Assembly: GCA_963576475.1 (NCBI GenBank)
Contig: OY754973.1
Location: 6,477,052 to 6,541,051 of the forward strand
DNA length: 64,000 nt
Origin: Molanna angustata
Lineage: Eukaryota; Arthropoda; Insecta; Trichoptera; Molannidae
Direction: 5' to 3'
The translations under genes and the position numbers were made by a program. The notes under the pieces were generated by a model. That model was not told the origin of the DNA, did not search any database, and worked only from the letters and a program-made list of their open reading frames with translations. Of this stretch, positions 22,801-28,840 are shown piece by piece; the stretch's first letter is position 1; each line of letters opens with the position of its first letter.

Positions 22801-25418
22801 ACCTCCTGCCAGGTAACAATATTATTTATTCCTCCATTCTGAGTGTGAGATGCCCCCAAAGAGTTCTTTACTTTGATACAGTTACTGAATATATTATGAT
22901 ACCAGGTTTTTCAAAGCATTGAACACCGCCGAACAAATTTTATAATCAATTTGCTCTGAACACTAATATCAGTGTCACTCATCCTGAAAAGACATTATGT
23001 GACATCCTTTATCCAACATACTTTACATTGGTAGCTCAATAATCAAAAATAACAATTACTTGAATGATGACATTCAATTTCAGGAGACTGTCAGAGACCC
23101 TGAGGCACCCGATGAACACCCTACGTCGCATGAGACGGGGACAGTACCCTCCAGGACAGGCCCGTAATGTGGGAGCGGGTGGCGGTGGAGGGGGCGGCAG
23201 TCGGGGTGGGGGAGGGGGACAGAGTAGTGCTGTACCCTCAGGTGGACAGCCATCCAGGAGGTCACACAACCCACCGAGAGGATACAACCCCAGCCGGGGA
23301 CAGTACCAACAACCCAAAGGTTATTTTTTATACTGAATAAGGAACATTCACTTTTTTTCTTTTACTACTATAATTCTACAAAAAATAATAGAAAATATGG
23401 TAAAATTTTTATTTTTTTATTTTTTGAAAAACATTTTTCAAATGATTGACAAACTAAACTTAGCATGTCATACATTTTGTTCATGACTTGTTGATTATTG
23501 CATTCAATGAAATTGTATTTAGAATGGTAAAAATGTATATTTTAAATATTATTCGGATTCGAGGTGTATTAATACGACTGTAATATTCCCAAAGTCATAA
23601 AATTCCCAAGTTTAACCTTAACCTTAAATTATAAGTTATAATTATATGTTTTCACCAAATAAAAACACATCGAAAATGATTTGCAGTCAGCGGAGAGATT
23701 TGTCAATGACATGATTCCGATGAATTAAAAACTATAACGTTTATTTTTTAATAATCTTAACTTTGAAACATCCTAGTTTCTATATATAAAATAAAAATAA
23801 TAGAAAAACAATTTGTTTGCGCCAAAAAAGGAGATGGAATAATATGTGTAAAAAGAACAAACCCTGTTCAGGTCTGTTGCAAGAACGACATTTGATTCAG
23901 CATGTTAAAAGTAGGTATTGTTTCATTTCATTTGAGTTTCTTATCCGCGTAATAAGGACAACATACGAACGAACAAAGTCACGTCGTTAGAATGAAATGC
24001 ACTTCAGTTTACTTCCATCTTCTCTGTGCACGTGACAAGGATAGATACATTCTGTTAGTGGGGTTGAGTCAACGTGTCTCTCTCGGCTAGTTACAAATAA
24101 TATTATTTTATTACGTACAAATTTTCGCAATTCATATTATTAAGAATGATGTATAAATATGTAGTTATTTAACGCACAGTTCTTATATATCATGTACTAA
24201 ATTAATTTCAAATCATAATTCAATCAATGTCCCTATAGCAAATATCGATTGTTTAGTGCACAGATGTGATAAGTGTAAAAAATTAATTTTACATGAGAGC
24301 ATTTTCAAAATGTAATATTTAATGAATTCATTGTTACTTTTTTGTATTTACCACATATTGTCAATAAGTAATGTCTTTATCATTTATCGTACACATATCA
24401 TAATTGTTCTCAATAATACTATGAAAAATACAAAAAATTTTGTGTACATATCTCGATTTGACAAAAAATGCACTTACTACATCTGTGCACTAAACCATCG
24501 ATATCTTTCTATTATATTTTAAAACATTGACCTTTCTATTAAGACACGGCGAAGTGCAAATGTCTAGATTATCCATAAAAGCAGCATCAACATTTGTTTA
24601 TTAACATCAACATTACATATTCTGTCTGATTGTCCTTTAATAAACTCCATGTTGCTTTTATTAATAATTGAAATGGAAATAATTATAATATACGAAAACG
24701 CTCAGTGAAATGCTTCACGCTATAGGCAATACGTCAAAATGAATGGCGTCAAATAAATGTGATGTATGGCGTCATAAAGTGATCAACCAATAACAGACCG
24801 TTTGTAATTTTGAGGAAAAATTAATTTTTTATAGTTAAATTGTTAATCAAACTGTAATATTTCACAGCTTTTATTAATATTTTTGTGAATGCCATTCTTT
24901 TTTACATCTAAATCTTTCTTTTCAATTCATATCCCTCACACATGCATGTTCTCTATTGCTATATTAATGTGTAGTAGGTACAAGAATGAACAAATAATTT
25001 ATCCCTGAGGTACTCCAGTTTTCATTCTATTGTATGTCAATTATTTTTTGTTTATCATTTGTATGTCCTCTTATGCCTTATTTTGATACAATAGTTATTA
25101 TCATGTTCATGATTAATATTGAATTAATATTATCTTTTTTATCCTTATTACAAATATTTATTTTTGATCTAAAAATATATTTTACAAATATTCCATATAA
25201 GAAAGGATTGGCACAAATTTATGTGGTTCATTCATAGATTTGTAGAAACCCAATTATTTCAGATTCTTTATGGAATGTGCAAACATTGTATATAAATAAA
25301 ATAACTTTATTTTTCAGCATCAGCTCCTGCAAACGCAAGTGGCAGTGGTCATGGAGAGTTGTATGCCGGAGCTTATTCGGGACCCTCATACGAGTTACGT
25401 CCCACCAAACATGTCTGA
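7669..25418 (+). CDS. kuz: ADAM10/Kuzbanian metalloprotease, 5' incomplete (whole gene model)
   Basis: Twelve exons join in one frame to give about 747 residues up to a UGA at 25416-25418. In order they encode the end of the prodomain with GGCG (possible cysteine switch), a furin-type site RQKR, a reprolysin zinc protease domain with [11 protein letters not shown] (HExxHxxGxxH) and an IMFA Met-turn, a disintegrin-like domain (CDCG..CCYPR), a Cys-rich region, one transmembrane helix ([18 protein letters not shown]) and a Gly/Pro/Arg-rich cytoplasmic tail. Order and motifs match ADAM10/Kuz, the sheddase that cleaves Notch and other surface proteins at the plasma membrane. Signal peptide and early prodomain exons are not in the model; I found no credible candidate in 1-7668. 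Exons: 7669-7846, 9347-9530, 10541-10705, 12279-12450, 13514-13725, 14311-14545, 15281-15398, 19876-20045, 21576-21817, 22580-22812, 23084-23319, 25318-25418. All junction phases agree. The frame continues after the UGA to 26150 (separate entry). Confidence 0.93.
8099..8312 (-). mobile_element. tRNA-derived SINE, family 1, second copy
   Basis: Same head (GGTTCGATTCCCAGCAG) and tail (GAAATTGCCATTCGGCAATA, then (ATT)n) as 6525-6738, in the same orientation; antisense to kuz. Confidence 0.8.
8659..9215. mobile_element. Foldback element with ~160-bp arms
   Basis: 8659-8818 and 9057-9215 are near-perfect reverse complements; each contains gacgcgtttcgtg and ctacaagactgagactag. The 240-bp middle has no known motif. 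In the first visible kuz intron. Confidence 0.85.
9347..9530 (+). CDS. kuz: kuz exon: furin site and start of the catalytic domain
   Basis: Acceptor aacttttcag, donor gtaagt. Begins YFEPSYDAF and carries [10 protein letters not shown], a proprotein-convertase site (RQKR followed by A) that would release the prodomain. It continues into [19 protein letters not shown], typical of the ADAM10 catalytic N-terminus. Ends in phase 0. Confidence 0.92.
9681..9808. repeat. Imperfect inverted repeat
   Basis: aataatatataattttacgt ... ctatttaatttag is answered by ctaatttaaatagaatgtaa ... ttaaatattatt about 60 bases later. Likely a small MITE. Confidence 0.5.
10182..10215. repeat. Short hairpin
   Basis: TTAAACCCTAAAAAA pairs with TTTTTTAGGGTTTAA across four bases. 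Intronic. Confidence 0.6.
10541..10705 (+). CDS. kuz: kuz exon: catalytic domain part 2
   Basis: Acceptor ttcacaatag, donor gtaatc; 55 whole codons (phase 0 to 0). Encodes the segment around [20 protein letters not shown], a helix and strand of the reprolysin fold that is well conserved in ADAM10. Confidence 0.92.
10908..10972. repeat. Pair of dyad-symmetric 22-mers, 43 bp apart
   Basis: gccacgaacc then (c/t)gatcggggtt occurs twice (10908, 10951); the second contains the perfect palindrome AACCCCGATCGGGGTT. Similar layout to the pair at 28368/28412. May be subterminal repeats of a DNA transposon. Confidence 0.5.
11464..11864 (-). mobile_element. 5'-truncated RTE-like LINE 3' end
   Basis: Minus-strand 3' end of the same family as 54242 and 59659, with a (GTAT)n tail next to 11464. 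TAAATAAATA flanks both sides (11454-11463, 11865-11874). Frames are heavily decayed. Lies in the intron between kuz exons 10541-10705 and 12279-12450. Confidence 0.75.
12279..12450 (+). CDS. kuz: kuz exon: catalytic domain part 3
   Basis: Acceptor gattttag, donor gtatgt. Encodes [20 protein letters not shown] and [16 protein letters not shown], a highly conserved stretch of the ADAM10 protease domain. Ends in phase 1; the Gly codon is finished by the next exon. Confidence 0.92.
12718..13128. mobile_element. Decayed hAT-like element in a kuz intron
   Basis: The left end reads GTGCAAACTGCGGCCC and the right end, reversed, CAGGGCTGAGCAAACTTTTG then GGGCC. This is the CAGGGgtggGCAAACT-GCGGCCC type common in hAT MITEs. 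The left TIR is degraded and no 8-bp duplication is clear. Confidence 0.5.
13514..13725 (+). CDS. kuz: kuz exon: catalytic domain with zinc-binding HEIGH
   Basis: Acceptor aatctttcag, donor gtgagt. Encodes [18 protein letters not shown] through [14 protein letters not shown]. It carries the catalytic Glu and the first two zinc-binding His residues. The intron interrupts the motif: the third His is the first codon of the next exon. Confidence 0.95.
14311..14545 (+). CDS. kuz: kuz exon: third zinc His, Met-turn, disintegrin start
   Basis: Acceptor gttatttcag, donor gtaagt. The first codon cat supplies the third zinc ligand ([11 protein letters not shown]). [19 protein letters not shown] holds the Met-turn. 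The exon ends inside the disintegrin-like domain ([14 protein letters not shown]). Confidence 0.95.
14650..14836 (-). mobile_element. tRNA-derived SINE, family 2
   Basis: The minus strand begins with a tRNA-Ser-like head (GATGGCAGAGCGGTTAGC; B box GAGTTCGAATCC) that can fold with acceptor ends GGTCGA/TCGACC. The body follows (GTGCTTGTTTAACAAGGACA), ending in an A/T-rich tail. The attached body argues for a SINE, not a working tRNA gene. Confidence 0.65.
14905..15100 (-). mobile_element. tRNA-derived SINE, family 3
   Basis: The minus-strand head TAGTTCAGATGGTTAGG (A box) and GGTTCGATTCCCGGTGG (B box) are followed by a body ending in gtaccTGTTAG-side sequence. The body (tgtcaaatattaatttaaca, caagttgccacattctgga) recurs at 28690-28840. 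It lies head to tail with the family 2 SINE. Confidence 0.7.
15281..15398 (+). CDS. kuz: kuz exon: disintegrin-like domain
   Basis: Acceptor tattattgcag, donor gtagaa. Encodes [18 protein letters not shown] and a Cys-containing stretch up to NTQCS. Paired cysteines match the ADAM10 disintegrin-like domain. A 4.5-kb intron crowded with repeats follows. Confidence 0.92.
15715..15930 (+). pseudogene. Relic of a THAP zinc-finger domain
   Basis: A + strand frame reads [20 protein letters not shown] then VFVP, the start of a THAP (C2CH) domain (C-x4-C, later F.P). The frame soon ends (TAA at 15820), and a second degraded part (FRTARHKC) follows. THAP domains occur in P-type transposases and host regulators; an intronic, broken copy suggests a transposon relic. 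Confidence 0.5.
16602..17203. mobile_element. MITE with TATTACAGT-type ends
   Basis: The left end GGCCCGATATTACAGT and the right end, reversed, GGGCCGGTATTACAGT match, and aaactcaag recurs inverted further in. Internal gtattacagtgcaata and its inverse form a second pair. TA borders both sides. No transposase. Confidence 0.7.
17420..17611. repeat. Direct repeat, copy 1
   Basis: About 190 bp (tgacgtcgtgcgctctgatt ... cataatttcaatgatttttt), repeated in the same orientation at 18248-18442. Both include aaaatggcgga. Confidence 0.7.
17708..17888. mobile_element. 181-bp near-perfect hairpin
   Basis: Two arms of about 75-80 bases (from tgcccccaagtcaaattgaa to gatttgacgtttgttgt) are reverse complements with almost no mismatches, around a short A/T loop. 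Flanked by caTTG / CATTg. A foldback MITE. Confidence 0.85.
18248..18442. repeat. Direct repeat, copy 2
   Basis: Same sequence family as 17420-17611, about 85-90% alike by eye. The 17708-17888 hairpin lies between the two. Could be terminal repeats of one element or two MITE copies. Confidence 0.7.
18560..19640 (-). repeat. Copy 2 of the ~1-kb repeat, with a LINE inside
   Basis: Reverse-complement relative of 2927-3930, interrupted by the LINE end at 19212-19361. It has the same GATCCAACTGT and ATCGACAGTTGGATC end motifs. Lies in the large kuz intron. Confidence 0.7.
19212..19361 (+). mobile_element. Short LINE 3' end nested in an older repeat
   Basis: Ends with a (GTAT)n tail; flanked by GTAATTATCTA at 19201-19211 and 19362-19372. 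It carries the terminal cgagggatgcgtgccagga ... ctgcctaccccgcaagg segment of the family. It interrupts the older inverted-repeat-family copy at 18560-19640. Confidence 0.8.
19876..20045 (+). CDS. kuz: kuz exon: disintegrin/Cys-rich region
   Basis: Acceptor ttttttccag. Encodes [20 protein letters not shown] and a run of cysteines up to KTRCNN. The donor is non-optimal (gtctgt), but it keeps frame with the next exon (joined codon g+ac) and no better GT lies nearby. Confidence 0.88.
20132..20783. mobile_element. MITE with GGACCCGAATGCA ends
   Basis: The left end GGACCCGAATGCACAGTCCTA and the right end, reversed, GGTCCGAATGCAGAGTCCTA match, followed inward by cctaaatacta. TA on both borders. Frames inside resemble nothing known. 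Inside the kuz intron after 20045. Confidence 0.75.
20784..21575. other. kuz intron, no feature recognised
   Basis: AT-rich with a modestly GC-richer stretch at 20900-21130; no coding or repeat signal I can name. Confidence 0.5.
21576..21817 (+). CDS. kuz: kuz exon: Cys-rich region
   Basis: Acceptor cattttccag, donor gtaaaa. Encodes [31 protein letters not shown] and [16 protein letters not shown], all characteristic of the membrane-proximal part of ADAM10. NMT and NGS are possible N-glycosylation sites. Confidence 0.92.
22580..22812 (+). CDS. kuz: kuz exon: membrane-proximal and transmembrane segment
   Basis: Acceptor tttttttacag, donor gtaaca. Encodes [20 protein letters not shown], then the single transmembrane helix (about 20 hydrophobic residues from WWAVMLLG to CMGLFI) and the start of the cytoplasmic tail [14 protein letters not shown]. 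Confidence 0.93.
23084..23319 (+). CDS. kuz: kuz exon: cytoplasmic tail with Gly-rich run
   Basis: Acceptor tttcaatttcag, donor gttatt. [18 protein letters not shown] continues the conserved juxtamembrane part. A low-complexity run follows, rich in Gly, Arg, Ser and Pro (G-rich DNA at about 23165-23220), with possible SH3-type Pro motifs ([11 protein letters not shown]). Such a repeat is expected to vary in length between individuals. Confidence 0.88.
23320..24241. other. kuz last intron, left part
   Basis: AT-rich; no gene or repeat recognised before the MITE at 24242. 24505-25317 is likewise featureless. Confidence 0.5.
24242..24504. mobile_element. Small MITE in the last kuz intron
   Basis: ATATCGATTGTTTAGTGCAC at the left is answered by the inverse of gtgcactaaaccatcgatat at the right; about 33-bp TIRs, 263 bp, no ORF. 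Confidence 0.75.
25318..25418 (+). CDS. kuz: kuz last exon up to the in-frame UGA
   Basis: Acceptor tatttttcag. Encodes 33 residues ending [10 protein letters not shown], then TGA (25416-25418) followed by C. The frame stays open after the stop for 243 codons in the same exon. UGA followed by C is known as one of the leakier stop contexts in insects. Confidence 0.85.
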
Positions 25419-26150
25419 CAGTGTCCTAATCCTCCCTATCAGCAACACATACAGTCCAACAACGACGACTATCCCACAGACAGATTCTACTCCAGAGAGA
25501 ACCACCAGAACTACATGAGGATGAACTCCGACAGAGCTGCGGTGTCGTCCCATCAGTCACAAATACTGGAGACCAAAGCTGTGGTTGCCCCCGTTAGGGA
25601 GGAGATGCTCTATCACCTCGCCGACGATTCTGTCCGTTTCCAATTCCCCAAAATTATTGTAGGCTATCAACCCATGAGGCCCTCCAACGTTGACGTCCAG
25701 GGCTTGATCTACAGACCCACTATGGTATACAGGGCTGATAATATGGTTTACCAATTGAGAAATGAAGATTTCGCCAAGCCATCTTCCACTCCACAACAAA
25801 ACATACAAGCTAAAACCTCCGACACATCTTGCGGTATCGACAACAAAGAAATGTCTCTGCCGGAACGATCCATTTCCTCTGTCGATAAGAATAACGATCC
25901 AACTGCAGATGCCAGAAAGGAGGATAGTCCTCCACAAAAAATCGAACTGACCGAAGATCAAGATGATGCTAACAAACCTCGAGTGAAGGTGCTCGCGGTG
26001 AAAACTGTCGCTTCTCAAACAAACATTACTCTACAGTCGCCCGATTCTCTGAGTGTCAAAAAGTCTTACGATAATAATAATGCTGCCAAATCAAATTCCA
26101 ACGATGAACAAAACTCTCAATCCAAATCTCTTTCAGAGACAGTCATTTAG
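25419..26150 (+). CDS. kuz: Candidate readthrough extension of kuz (243 codons)
   Basis: Directly after the UGA the same frame runs 243 sense codons to a TAG at 26148-26150, far longer than expected by chance in DNA this AT-rich. Composition looks coding: Pro/Gln/Asn/Tyr-rich at first (QCPNPPYQQHIQ), then a Val/Arg/Tyr-rich part (FPKIIVGYQPMRPSNVDVQG), then a polar acidic Ser/Asn/Lys-rich end. The C-terminus SETVI fits a class I PDZ ligand (S/T-x-hydrophobic). Production could be by UGA readthrough, or by alternative splicing: an in-frame weak acceptor (tcccacag) ends at 25479 and would skip the UGA. A sequencing error at the stop is a third possibility. No function is assigned. Confidence 0.7.
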   Translation, partial: QCPNPPYQQHIQSNNDDYPTDRFYSRENHQNYMRMNSDRAAVSSHQSQILETKAVVAPVREEMLYHLADDSVRFQFPKIIVGYQPMRPSNVDVQGLIYRPTMVYRADNMVYQLRNEDFAKPSSTPQQNIQAKTSDTSCGIDNKEMSLPERSISSVDKNNDPTADARKEDSPPQKIELTEDQDDANKPRVKVLAVKTVASQTNITLQSPDSLSVKKSYDNNNAAKSNSNDEQNSQSKSLSETVI

Positions 26151-26410
26151 TTGAATTGTTGGTTTATTTTATTCAGACTCTACCGATGTTGCTTGGACTT
26201 TTAAATATCGACCGTTGCCGTTGATGTTCTCATAATGTAGTGAAAACACACCACTTTAATGTTGTCATAGCTAAGACTTTTCACAACATTTAAGCCAAAT
26301 GATGTAATAATTATTTTGATACTATTTTCATATTGTTTGATTTCTCATTTTATATACCTAAAATATCTTGTATCATAGCATATTTTATGATATTATTTTG
26401 ATAAATTTTA

Positions 26411-26545
26411 AATCTCAATAGACAAAGCAAAAATATATATTTGTAGGAGAACCAGGATATCAAGCATGATTTACCAGATCTCCTTTAAATATATGTTTTT
26501 GCTTCATTCGTCTCTATTGAGATAGTAAATTTTGTCAAAAAAATA
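26411..26545. mobile_element. MITE, family H1 relative
   Basis: Inverted ends with atctcaatagacaaagc and the reverse of gcttcattcgtctctattga; the core has aggagaaccagg. Lies about 260 bp after the kuz ORF end. Confidence 0.65.
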
Positions 26546-26875
26546 TCTTGTATCATTATATATTTGTAATACTTATTGGTTTTAGCTATTGACCTACTCT
26601 CATTTTATTGTTTATTTCTTCTTTTACATATATTTTTTGTGTCTATTTTAAAATAATTTTTTTTGTTTGGTTAAGCACCCAACATGCAATTAACTAATTT
26701 CATTTAACCTTCTCTTGGTTCGTTACTAAACAGCACTTTTGTACATGCAAAATGAGCCAGATTGAAAATTCATATTTCAAAGACAATGCGTTGTATTATT
26801 GTAAGAGTCTGCGATTCTAGACTTATGTCATTATGTATAGTGGCCTATACATAATGTATACCTTTACTTAAGTCA

Positions 26876-27366
26876 TAGTATAAAGATTGATTTTTTTTTC
26901 TGTAAATGGATACCACAGCAGGTAACAACGATTGGATAATATGAACCCTGAGTAGTGGTGGTTTTCGGAGATAACAGCCTATATTTAACACGCCAGTTAT
27001 AGTATGAAGCCTTATAAAGCATGATTTTTTATATTTAATACGGAAGACTATTGGAAATCACGTCTTCCATTTACAGACACTTTGGTTGATGAAAACCCCT
27101 CGACAGACACTTTTAATGTTTAAAAAATTGGATTTGTCTCTTTGATGGTGTGTCCGTCAATAGGAGGTGTGATTAGTCTTCCGTATTAAATATAAAAAAT
27201 CATACTTTATATTATATAATGCTTTTAACTTATGTGTTTAAATAGCAATTTTCAACACTTTGAAGATGTTATATCCGAAAGCCACCACTTCTCAGGGTTC
27301 ATATTATCCAATTGTTGTTACCTGCTGTGGTATCCTTTTACAGAAAAAAAAACAACCTTTATACTA
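26876..27366. mobile_element. DNA element with ~110-bp terminal inverted repeats
   Basis: The left arm (tagtataaagattg ... ataccacagcaggtaacaac ... ccctgagtagtggtgg) is mirrored at 27250-27366. An inner pair (atttaatacggaagact) is also inverted. 491 bp, no ORF. Confidence 0.8.
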
Positions 27367-28367
27367 CGTCCAATTCTGTAACTTTATGAACTAAAATAGG
27401 AACGTTCTGAAATTTTAGAATTAATTTCGTCGTTTGAACTTAATTTCGTATTCTGTAACTGATGTTCCAAAAACTAAAATCTATAAAATAAGTGCAGCAT
27501 AGATAATAATATAACTCAAATTGCCTATGCCGCACACCGTGGAAGCGTACTGTGCTCTGTTCGGCCATGTTTATGTATTTCATGTCACCTAACCTAACAT
27601 TTAAACTGATCTGCACTAATATTCTCTGGTTTTTATTTACAACACAACGCAACTCATGTATATAATTCATTTTTAATTTTTTTTATGTACACAACTGATA
27701 TTTTCAACTTCCAAAATATCCCGGACTGCTGTCAAAACAATTAGTACCTTTTGACCTACCACAGAAAACAGAGTGAGAACAGAGCAGGGCTGCTGCAATT
27801 ACTTTCTTTGGAGGTGGAGAAAAAGGTATAATCCTGACAGAGTATGGAGCTGAGCAGTCGGTGAAACACGTGGTTCAAGACTGCCAGCTTACGAAATTTA
27901 GTGGAAGCCTCCAAGACATCCACGAGGCGAAACCAGAGGCGGTGAACTGGCTCTCAGCGCTGTAACCGAGATTTTAAAATCTAATATAAAACCATACGAA
28001 AAGTAAACTAAATAACCGGTATACATCCAAATAGTTGTGAACTAAAATTAGGAACGACAGTTGATTTGACTAATAGTTACAAGAACAGGGAGTTTAACTA
28101 TTTTGTGACTTATTTAAAGTAAGAACTTTCCTATTTCAGCGTTAAATAATGTTAACTTGGACTAAATTGCATAAGAACGCATCAATTTTAGCCGAAACAT
28201 TTAAATAGTTATAGAATCGGACGTACTATGATGTAAATTTGGCTGTCACTAGCTCTTGCTCTACGAAACACCATCATTTTAATTATTGCTTTGAACAATA
28301 TTTGTTATGATACAAATTCTCCCGTTCTTCAAGCATATTTTTATTTATCTCTATTAACCTCTAAGTG

Positions 28368-28433
28368 AGTATGGCCGTACCCGTACGGCGGAAAATGCCA
28401 TTGCAAATTGAAGTATGGCCGTACCGGTGCGGC
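28368..28433. repeat. Pair of GGCCGTACC-type dyads, 44 bp apart
   Basis: agtatggccgtacc occurs at 28368 and 28412, followed by cgtacggc and ggtgcggc. GC-rich palindromic motifs in AT-rich flanks. Confidence 0.5.
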
Positions 28434-28689
28434 TAGAGTAATGAAGTGAAGTTTTTTTTTACTATAGTACGAATATTTTTGACACCACAACCAATAGTTG
28501 AAGACACCTGAAATAATCATACGATTTTTCAATATAAACTTTGAAAAATGGTAAGTTGTAATTTTTTTTTTACTCGATTATTGTGTCAGGAGTCGTCAAA
28601 CGTAACACTTTTTATTTTAAATTTTTATATTTAAAATAACTCACTCGGTATAGGTATGTACATCATACCAAAACTCACTATCATAGAGG

Positions 28690-28840
28690 TTAATACTATG
28701 TCAAATATCAATTTAACACGCATCCAATAACAAGTTGCCACATTCTGGAAACATTTTATATTCATCATTTCACAGTTCCAGACTGAAAATGCAATTAAAA
28801 AACTGTATCTCCACCGGAAATAGAACCCAGGACCTTTTGC
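28690..28840 (-). mobile_element. Degraded copy of SINE family 3
   Basis: Matches the body of 14905-15100 (caataacaagttgccacatt; tgtatctccaccgg), with the B box decayed. Confidence 0.6.

Noticed and set aside
25557..26018. A 153-codon minus-strand frame across the kuz extension
   Set aside because: It is a shadow of the + strand coding sequence; it has no splice support or recognisable domain.
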